Assembly (NCBI GenBank): GCA_902459845.2
Contig: CABPSV020000712.1
Coordinates: 1 to 10,077 of the forward strand
Direction of reading: 5' to 3'
DNA: 10,077 bases
From: Hepatocystis sp. ex Piliocolobus tephrosceles
Lineage: Eukaryota > Apicomplexa > Aconoidasida > Haemosporida > Plasmodiidae
Shown: in pieces, positions 1 to 7,600 of the stretch
Position numbering within the stretch: the first letter of the stretch is position 1
Layout: every line of letters begins with the position of its first letter
Notes under the pieces: generated by a model
Databases searched by the model: none
The model's input: the letters and a program-made list of their open reading frames with translations, nothing else
What the model was told of the DNA's origin: nothing
Translations under genes and position numbers: made by a program

Positions 1-499
1 AATAAATGAATAAATAAATAAATTAATAAATGTTAAAAAAAAACATTTTTATAATTTCTCACATATATTGTATACAAACATATGTTTGATATTTATACAG
101 ATACATGCACTTAGATTTATTAATCTGTATTGTTTAAAAAAAAAAAGAAGAAAAACAAAAAAAAATAAAACAAATAAAAAACATATTTTAATTAAATGGA
201 ACTATGAATGCTTTCAAATTTTTTATTTATAAAATAATGCTTTATATAAATAACTTTAAAAAAACACACGCTTTTAACAAATTTTTTATTTGTACATAAT
301 TTTTTGTATTAACGAATTGATATATATATATATATATATAGTGATAAGATTGAACATATCAATTTGAGTATATTGTAATATATACACACTTGTATGTTTT
401 ACTAGTTGTTTTTTTTTTATTACATTTCTCATATATACATACATATGTATATACTTAGCGCATTTAGCTTATGTAAAATATATTAAATATGAGTTAACC
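1..499. other. Non-coding 5' flank of the SBDS gene
   Basis: No credible coding sequence is seen on either strand. The stretch is a succession of short A- and T-tracts, a (TA)n run and alternating ATAC/GTAT steps around 430-455. It ends directly at the SBDS start codon, so it should hold that gene's promoter and 5' UTR, but I can see no defined promoter element or transcription start. No end of an upstream gene is recognisable. Confidence 0.6.
320..340. repeat. (TA)n microsatellite
   Basis: An uninterrupted alternation of T and A, about ten dinucleotide copies, lies in the flank upstream of SBDS. This is typical length-variable intergenic sequence in Plasmodium. Confidence 0.9.
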
Positions 500-3056
500 A
501 TGGGTGCATTATTTCAGCCAATCAATCAAGTAAAGTTTACGAACGTCGCTGTAGTTAAATATAAATATAAAGGGAAAAAATTCGAAATAGCATGTTATAA
601 AAATAAAATTATTGATTGGAAAAATGGTAAGTATTACAGTTTTATAAAATTTTAATAAGAGTGTATTATATAAACGTTAAACAAAATGTCTTTGAATTTT
701 AAGTTTTCTTTTTTGTTTTGTTTTCTAACCCTTACATGTTTTTCTCAATATTTAACCTTAGCCATAATCTTGTGTTAACCCTTTTGTGGTAACTTTTTTT
801 TTCAACTTACATGATAATTTTTTTTTTTCGTTTTTTTTTTCTTAAAGGTGTCGAACTGAATATAGACGACGTTCTTCAGTCACATTTAATTTTTACGAAT
901 ATATCAAAAGGGGAAATAGCGAAAAAATCCGAATTAACTTCTTGCTTTAATTCGAATGACAACTATGAAATATGTAAAACGATCTTAGAAAAGGGTACAA
1001 CATTTTTTTTTTTTTTTTTAAAACTTATTTTTATGCATAAATTAGCCATTTTCTATTTTTATACACAAATTAACCCACTCCCTATTTAAGTGCTCATTTA
1101 ACCATACATTTTTGCATAACACTTGTAATTTTTTTTACACAATTAGGCACGTTACAAATAAGTAATAAAGAGAGAACCGTTATGAAAGACAAAGTATATA
1201 AAGATGTTATTGAAATTCTTCACGAAATGAGTGTAAACCCACAGACTGGTTATCCCTTATCAACAAATATGATTGAAAGTAATATTAAAATGAGCTTACG
1301 AATTTTTTTTTTTTTTTTATTTTTCAAAATATATATATATATACTTGTGCGTGTATTTATTTAATTATTTTATTTTTCTTATATCTTTATGTTAGACAAA
1401 ATATATTTGTACGTATTACTTGCATTTGTATGAAATATATAATGTACGTACTATTTTTCTTTTTTAGGCATAGTAAAAAATATTGGTTATAGTATAAATT
1501 TAGATGACAGTGCCAAGAAACAGGCACTGAAATTGTTCGACGTCCTTAGTAAAGAATATAAAGATGTGATTCAAAGAGCATTTATGAGAATACAAATAAT
1601 TTGTGACGATTCTATAAAAAATGAAGTTATTAACTTTTTGAATAATAATAATGTAATAATAGAAGAAGAAAAAATAACCGATTCAACTAAAAGAGAAGAT
1701 AATGAAAGTAATGCATATATCAATACGAACTATAGTAGCAGTAATAGTAATGACATATACGAGTGTACTGATAATACTCCAAATGATGAAAAAATAAAAT
1801 GTTTAAGTGAAAATAATAAGGAAAAAGAAAGCATAAATGATAATAAAAATAATTTACCAGACTCTGACAAAAATAGAACTGTAGATAACAGTAAAAACGA
1901 TAAAGAAATAAGTAATAACACACTAATAGAAAATAAAATGAATTGTATAAATAATTTTATGGATAATAATGTAGAAAGGGAAGGCGAGGTTAAAAGAGAG
2001 TTTAATGAAATAAGTTATATCAACTATATTAATAATAAAGACAATATAAATATTGACAGTAATAACAATATAAATCATAAATTGAATAATGAAATATTTG
2101 ATAAGAGATCTAATATAAATGAAAAATATGGTTTATTAAAAAATAACTATTCCAATAATGATGAAGAAGAAAAAAACAAAATAATATTATTGTCATCACA
2201 TAAAAAAAATAACAGCACAACTAACGAAACAACAACACATGAGTGTATTACTAATGAACACAATATGATATTAAATACGAATTTAAAAAAAAAGAAACAA
2301 GATAATAAAGAAAAAATGTTAACAACTCACAAAATAGTTTTTTTATGTTATCCATACGTATATAGATATATAAACGATTTTACACAAAAATATAAAAAAT
2401 CCTGCTCTTGTAAAATTTTAAGTAATAATGTAAAAATAGTTACTTCTAATAAAAATAAAATAAATGAAACAAAACAAGTATCGAAAGAAGAAGAAGATAC
2501 GGGAAAAAAGAAAGAAAAAAGCAACAACAAAAATAAAAAAAATGTTAATACCAACTCGGTAAAAAATAACGCTGATAGTTTACCTAGTTGTGGTGAAGAA
2601 TCTAGTATCAAAAAAAAAAAAGTCAATAAAAATGCTAAAAACAATAATAAAAATTTAAAAAATGATAATAATAGCATTAGCAATGGTGCTAACAACAGTA
2701 ATAATAAAAAGAATAAGAAAAACAGTAACAATAATAGCAACAATAATAAAGATGAGATACATATGAATAACAACTACGTAAACAGCAACATAAATAATGA
2801 TATACAACAAATATCAAGTGGTAATATATTGAAAAATAACTTAACCAACGAACATAATGTAAAAATGAATTCAATTGATGTTATAATGTGCACAAGTTGC
2901 GCAATAAAAATTGAAAAAAGTAATTATAAAATACATTGCAGGAGCGATTTTCATGTATATAATGTTAAACGAAAGTACAAAAAATTACCACCAATTACTC
3001 TTGAAGAGTATGTAGAAATTGATTTTGACACTTCACATTTTCACGTTGATATGTAA
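500..3056 (+). CDS. SBDS: Ribosome maturation factor SBDS (Sdo1 orthologue) with split domain III and C-terminal Rei1-type zinc finger; four exons
   Basis: Exons 500-626, 848-994, 1147-1278 and 1468-3056 give 664 residues; all three introns are phase 1. The N-terminus (MGALFQPINQVK, then TNVAVVKYKYKGKKFEIACY) matches SBDS domain I (FYSH) and fixes the start at 500. Domain I covers about residues 1-95 and helical domain II about 96-175, with KQAL and the QRAFMRIQ stretch matching human KQAL and ERAHMRLR. Domain III begins at MRIQII, is interrupted at about 205-421 by low-complexity sequence, and resumes with HKIVFLCYPYVYRYINDF, which aligns with the human LEIVCLIDPGCFREIDEL segment. A Lys/Asn-rich linker (about 467-602) leads to a zinc finger with C610, C613, H625 and H631. 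Known role of the family: with EFL1, SBDS releases eIF6/Tif6 from late pre-60S subunits in the cytoplasm. At 664 residues it is far longer than human SBDS (250). The SBDS assignment is firm; the zinc-finger assignment rests on motif reading. Confidence 0.93.
627..847 (+). other. SBDS intron 1
   Basis: The donor is G|GTAAGT at 627 and the acceptor is a long T-rich tract ending in AAAG at 847. Splicing rejoins a Gly codon (G + GT) and gives WKNGVELNID, which matches the human SBDS sequence WRSGVEKDLD without a gap. This is a phase 1 intron of 221 nt. Confidence 0.93.
995..1146 (+). other. SBDS intron 2
   Basis: The donor is G|GTACAA at 995 and the acceptor is ATTAG at 1146. The join rebuilds a Gly codon and reads ILEKGTLQISNKER, aligning with human ILTKGEVQVSDKER. 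This is a phase 1 intron of 152 nt. A 17-T run begins only 8 nt after the donor. Confidence 0.92.
1279..1467 (+). other. SBDS intron 3
   Basis: The chosen donor is AAA|GTAATA at 1279 and the acceptor is TTTTTTAG at 1467. The join makes a Ser codon (A + GC) and reads NMIESIVKNIGYSI, aligning without gap to human LIERAMKDIHYSV. The open frame runs past the donor to 1364, but reading on would add residues that SBDS lacks. This is a phase 1 intron of 189 nt with a 16-T run about 24 nt after the donor. Confidence 0.85.
1674..2324 (+). other. Low-complexity insertion inside SBDS domain III (coding)
   Basis: About residues 205-421 of the SBDS protein consist mostly of Asn, Lys, Asp, Glu, Ser and Ile, with no recognisable domain. 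It separates the first part of domain III (MRIQII through VIIEEE) from the second (HKIVFLCY onward). The frame stays open throughout and there is no convincing splice pair that would remove it, so it is probably translated. Boundaries are approximate. Confidence 0.8.
2460..2867 (+). other. Lys/Asn-rich basic linker in SBDS (coding)
   Basis: About residues 467-602 join the SBDS core to the zinc finger. The first half carries several lysine clusters (KKKEK, KNKKN, KKKKVNK, NKKNKK), and the second half is Asn/Ser-rich. The charge pattern would suit RNA contact or nuclear/nucleolar targeting, but that is inference; such tracts are common in Plasmodium proteins. Confidence 0.75.
2889..2954 (+). 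other. C2H2 zinc finger of the Rei1/ZNF622 first-finger type (coding, SBDS C-terminus)
   Basis: Residues C610-x2-C613-x11-H625-x5-H631 form a C2H2 finger. It is followed by VYNVKRKYKKLPPITLEEY, which parallels the region just after the first finger of Rei1/ZNF622 (HRYNLKR, then a short linker, then PP/PV-[IT] and an aromatic). The spacing between the second Cys and first His is one residue shorter than I recall for Rei1. The long His-His spacing is typical of U1-like, RNA- or ribosome-associated fingers rather than classical DNA-binding ones. Confidence 0.78.
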
Positions 3057-3061
3057 ACTAC

Positions 3062-3064
3062 ATA

Positions 3065-3098
<34 letters not shown>

Positions 3099-3100
3099 TT
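3062..3100. repeat. (TA)n followed by a 20-T tract in the SBDS 3' flank
   Basis: Alternating AT at 3062-3080 runs directly into twenty T residues at 3081-3100, starting six bases after the SBDS stop codon. It probably lies in the 3' UTR. Confidence 0.9.
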
Positions 3101-3122
3101 GTTGTTGCATAATGAAAAGCAA

Positions 3123-3162
3123 GTTAGTTAATTTAACTGATAAATCATTTAAGTTAACTAAC
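3123..3162 (+). other. Long near-perfect hairpin in the SBDS 3' flank
   Basis: GTTAGTTAA at 3123-3131 is the exact reverse complement of TTAACTAAC at 3154-3162. Pairing continues inward through one T-G wobble, four more pairs, one C-T mismatch and three further pairs to a four-base loop (3141-3144), about 17 pairs in 40 nt. It starts 67 nt after the SBDS stop. It could be a 3' UTR structure or DNA cruciform; the role is unknown. Confidence 0.7.
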
Positions 3163-3789
3163 AAACTAATCTAACTTCTCTAACAAACCAACCACACTAA
3201 TAAGAATGCTATGGCACGATGATATAACCAATAGTTTTTATTGTTTCTTTTATGATTTTTTTAAATAAATATACAAATTAAATATGATTTAATGCATTGA
3301 ATTATGTGTAAATGTATTATACAAATTTTTTTATTTTTATTTTTTTTTGTTAGTCAAAATTTTAATTTATCCATTTTTATATATTTATTTAAATACAGAA
3401 AAAAAATATTACCACATATACATATGTGCATACACATAAGCATATGTAGATACATATGCACAAAATATAAACATGTTTCATTACACATTTGTAACCATAA
3501 AACGCTTATATATATATATGTACACTTTCCTATATAATTAAAATTAATTTTATGCATATAATTATATTATATTATTTATCTTGTTGTTTCTAACTTTAAT
3601 TTGATTACGTTACATTTTTTTCAATATTATCTTGGTTAAACATATCACATTCATTTTTATTCAATTTTTTTTTTTTTAAACAACATACGAAAAAAAAAAA
3701 ACACAAAGGAGTAACCACAAAAACGGGAATAAACATATAAATTATAGCTGAGATAAGCAGTGATCAAAGCGAGGGAAAGTAAAACATGT

Positions 3790-3825
3790 ACATACACACA
3801 TACATACACACATACATACACGTAT
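3790..3825. repeat. 12-bp CATA/CACA tandem repeat
   Basis: ACATACACACAT occurs twice in direct succession (3790-3801 and 3802-3813) and is followed by a third, diverged copy ending in CGTAT. This is simple-sequence intergenic DNA. Confidence 0.85.
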
Positions 3826-3859
3826 ATATTTGTATATTATAATTTATTCTTTTAAAGCC

Positions 3860-3876
3860 TTTTTTTTTTTTTTTTT
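3860..3876. repeat. Poly-T tract
   Basis: Seventeen consecutive T residues lie in the intergenic region. Confidence 0.9.
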
Positions 3877-4202
3877 CTTATTCCGTTAGCTTGCTCAATT
3901 TTTATTAGTCTCATTTTGACAATTTTCCAAAACATATTGTCATTCCATTGAAAATATACCCGTGTTGTACTCATAGAGTTAAAAAAAAATGATGAAAATA
4001 TAGATCGATCGTAATGCTAAAATATATATAAATGTCCAATTTTACTAAAGTGAAGACATATGTACGTATGCTCAAATATGTTAAACTTTTCCCAATTTAT
4101 TACAAATAGTTTGACTGTTTTTTAAAAGAGTAAAATAATGCTTAATACAATTTTTGTATTAGCTATCTTATAGGGTAAAATTAAAGTATATATTGTCAGA
4201 TT

Positions 4203-4408
4203 AAAAAAAAAAAAAAAAAATTAATAGACTTTATAGAATGTTTCACTGTGGATACATGTTTATACTCCAAAAAAAAAAAAATAAATAAATAAATAATAGG
4301 CCTTATAAAATGTTTGATTGTGAGTACATGTATATACTCCAAAAAAAAAAAAAAAAAAAAAAAATAGACCTTATAAAATGCTTGATTGTGAGTACATATA
4401 TATACTTC
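4203..4408. repeat. Tandem 46-bp units separated by A-tracts
   Basis: Three units of the same length lie at 4223-4268, 4295-4340 and 4363-4408, separated by A-rich tracts of variable length (the first is also preceded by one at 4203-4220). By eye, units 2 and 3 differ at 4 of 46 positions and units 1 and 2 at about 8, with no indels inside the units. The core contains TTATAAAATG and TACATGTATATACTCC-like sequence. Weaker look-alikes follow at about 4438-4470 and 4569-4603, so the family may have spread toward the downstream start codon. Confidence 0.85.
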
Positions 4409-4512
4409 AAATAAAAAAGTAAAAAATAAAAATACTTGTACAAATAACATGTTTATGCTCAGAAAAGAAAAAAAAAATAATAAAAAGAACAAGGGGTGAA
4501 TGGATGCTTTAA

Positions 4513-4513
<1 letters not shown>

Positions 4514-4543
<30 letters not shown>

Positions 4544-4559
4544 TTTTTTTTTTTTTTTT
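4514..4559. repeat. (ATT)10 microsatellite followed by poly-T
   Basis: Ten ATT copies (4514-4543) run into an 18-T tract (4542-4559), about 130 nt upstream of the next start codon. It is likely to be length-polymorphic. Confidence 0.92.
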
Positions 4560-4690
4560 AATCAACAATATAAAATGTTATTTGTTGTAAATACGTGTAT
4601 ATAGAAGCTCAACGTATGTAACGAGATCCGAAACAAGCTACCTAAAAAATAAATCCCATACACCCGTAAACACATAGCACTTGTTCCAAA

Positions 4691-7600
4691 ATGATGGAAA
4701 TAAAATTAAACGTCACTTTTAACGAAATATTACTAAGCCGAAGTGATGGGCACGTAATTGAAAATCACGATAATTTTTTTATAGATAAGAAACAAAACAT
4801 ACTATGTGCTGAATGTATTAATAAACTATTTTTTAGTAAATTACCATTATATAAAAAATATCTATTATTGAATTGTATTAATGAATTATATTCTTTAAAA
4901 AACTGTTCAGATTTTCGTTACAATTTTTCTTATTTTTTATTAGAGCATACACTTTTTTTATCTAATGCGTTTAGTTATTTAGAAGACAAGGTAAGTAGCA
5001 GTAATAAAAATAATGAGACAACTAGTGATGATGTGTGTAATAACCAAGATGATTATATTTATTCTGTCAAACATGAACTGATTATATTAGCAACAAGTGC
5101 TTGTAAAGAGTTTTTAAATAGTTGTAAAAAGGAACTATTTAACATTTTTAAAGATGCAATATATACTTGTATACTTGTTCGATTAAAAAATACTTCTTCT
5201 AATGATAAAAATATAATTTTTATTTTAAAGATTTTAAAAAGTTTAATAGATAATATAAAAACAATACATGCATCATTAAAAGAAGAACCAGCTTTAATAG
5301 AAGAGGTTATAAAAATTTATATTAAAAAATATTCTATTAATATAAACAAAGGAGGAGAAGAAAAAAAATATATAACAACATATGTAGAAAACGTTTTCAA
5401 TACAAAAGATGGATATTCTCTTATTAATGACCAATATAGTCATAGTAACAAAGTTATAGGATATACCCCAAATGATATTAATTACAAAAACAACAATAAT
5501 AATAATAATAGTAACAATAATAATAGTAGTAATAATAGTAGCAGTAATACTAATAATAACATCCACAGTAATGAGAATGACAGCAATAATAGACATAATT
5601 ACATGCATGACAGTAATAATAATGGTGATAGCAATAATAAAGAAATGACACTCATTGTTCAAATAATTTTTAATTTATGGTGTGATAATTCTTTATGGCA
5701 AATTAACAAAGAATTAGTTAAAAGTTTTTTTAATAATATTATAAAAAATTTTAAATATACTAGTAAAAATAATGAAATATGTACTTATTATATTCACTTT
5801 TTATATGTGATATCACAAAACAAAAACGATTTAATTTATTTCTTTAACACCATATTATTTGATATTAATCGTAATAGCTCAAAAAAAGTATCAACTGACA
5901 ATAATAATGATAAAAAACGAATTTTTAAAAATGAACTTAATATGACTATCCATAGTTGTGATGATATAAAAAAAGGAGTACTGCAGCAACAACAACAGCA
6001 ACAGCAGTTTATTAACAGTGACCATATGAATAGTCATAGCTATAAAAATATTGATGACGATAGTAGGCTGTTGGCAAATTTATTTTTTGAAAATGAAATG
6101 GCCAATGACAACTTTGATGTAATAGATAAATTTGAGCAGTATGCACAAGATCAAAATAATATATTAAATGATAACAGCAAAAACAACAGTATCAACCACT
6201 ACAGTCATAACAAAAATAGTAAGAACTTTCGAAAAGATATACTAAAAATAGACGAAGTAGATGTTCTTAGTAGTTACATTCATGAATATAAAAATAATAT
6301 ATTAGACGAAGAAGAAGATTTTAGCATATTATTAAAAAGAAGCGTCATCGACAGTGATACTTTAAAAAATGACAAGTTACAAAGTGACACAATAAAAAAT
6401 GCGCATAGATTGCAAGAATTAAAAAAAAAAAAAAAAAAAAAAAACAGTAACGATGAATATAACGAACAAGTGATAGATATGTACCAATATGATGAGATTT
6501 ACAGAGATTACAATAAAAGCATTATAGATGATTTAAATTATTCCGACAGCGCTATAAATTATAGTACAGACGAAGACAAAAATTACATGTCAAGAGAAGA
6601 ATATGTTGACGAATGTATAAAACAAGAACATGGAAATAAACAGGGTTACCATAATAAGTGTCAAAATTTTAAATCCAGCACTCCTGATAGTAGCTTTAGC
6701 ATACTAAAAGACTTCGATAATAATTTAGAAAGCGGTATAATGGTTTTTGAAAAAATTAAAAAAAAAACTTTTAATAAATTTTATGATAATGGAAAAGTAT
6801 TAGTTACAAATAAAAATCAGCATAATGGTATAGAAGGACAAGAACTGATAACATCTGAACATGTGAATTGGGTAACAATGGCATCTCCAAATGGATATGT
6901 AAGTGATGGCCACTCCTACTGGATTGATGAGCATTCTAAAGAAATAGAAAACGAAAAGGATGACCTTAGGTTATTTTGCAACACACAAGATGACGAAAGC
7001 GAAGGGAGCGATGGTAGCAACTGTAGTGACAGTAATTGCAGTAATCCTAACAATAAAGTATGTAATAATGATTCATATAATAGCATTTGTAGATTGAAAA
7101 AAAAAAATAATTTTGAATTAAAATTATCAAATAAAACAAAGGATACACATCTTTTTATTTTTATTACTTTATGTGATAATTTACAAGAAACATTATTAAA
7201 TAATTTTAATAAAGATATACAAATAAAATGCCTTGATATATTTTACCAGTTTTGTAATCTAAGTGAAGATATTGTTAATATTATTATATCCAATACTTCG
7301 TTAGTAGATTGGATACTTGATTTCTTAGCAAATACAAAATATGAGGGTTTAAAATATAAAGCTTTAAATTTTTTAGTCACTTTTTTTTTTAACAACTCTT
7401 TATTTTCTCATACACATGCCTATTATATGCTAGATGTTATGATTAACATTATTTTAAACTATGTAAATAAAACTAATGGTGTTTCTAGTAATTTTGATAA
7501 TGATATATATGATATTGACATAAATGTTAACTGTTCTTTTTTTTTTTTTTTTATCAAATCATTAAATATGCTCATTGATATATCAAAATCTTCTATTAAA

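Larger units (their letters stand above)
3057..4690. other. Intergenic region between SBDS and the large gene
   Basis: This 1.6-kb spacer holds the SBDS 3' flank and the 5' flank of the next gene. It contains a (TA)n/poly-T tract, a 40-nt hairpin, a patch of higher G+C at about 3695-3785, a 12-bp CATA-type repeat, several poly-T runs, a 46-bp tandem family and an (ATT)n tract. The short open frames here are built from poly-T/poly-A and microsatellite sequence and do not resemble proteins. I see no tRNA, rRNA or recognisable small RNA. Confidence 0.7.

Noticed and set aside
2348..2773. Minus-strand frame of 141 codons rich in Leu/Phe, looking like a membrane protein
   Set aside because: It is the complement of the Lys/Asn-rich SBDS linker; AAA/AAT/AAC codons read in reverse give Phe/Leu/Ile. 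The plus strand has clear homology on both sides.
3154..3210. Telomere-like repeat from the CTAAC copies
   Set aside because: Plasmodium telomere units are GGGTTYA; these copies lack the CCC run and are irregular.
3304..3557. Short open frames on both strands with Cys/His/Ile/Tyr-rich peptides
   Set aside because: They arise from CATA/TGTA and AT-rich alternation (giving HICIHIS-type peptides). There is no start context, splice partner or recognisable domain.
4203..4408. CRISPR-like or transposon-like array
   Set aside because: The A-rich spacers are homopolymer tracts, not unique sequence, and the context is a eukaryotic intergenic region. No inverted terminal repeats or transposase are present.
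4196..4492. Minus-strand open frame of 98 codons with repeating LEYxHVxTxKH-like units
   Set aside because: It is the reverse strand of the 46-bp tandem repeats and their A-tracts (read as poly-Phe). The spacing between units (72 and 68 nt) does not keep one frame, so the peptide-like repetition comes from the DNA repeat, not selection on protein.
4991..5048. AAG|GTAAGT inside the first exon of the large gene, as a possible intron start
   Set aside because: There is no T-rich tract before any nearby AG, the closest CAAG at 5048 is out of phase, and the frame stays open. Probably a chance match encoding Val-Ser, though RNA-seq could test it.
5294..5662. Minus-strand frame of 122 codons rich in Ile/Val/Thr
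   Set aside because: It is the complement of the Asn/Ser tract of the large gene, with no independent coding signal.
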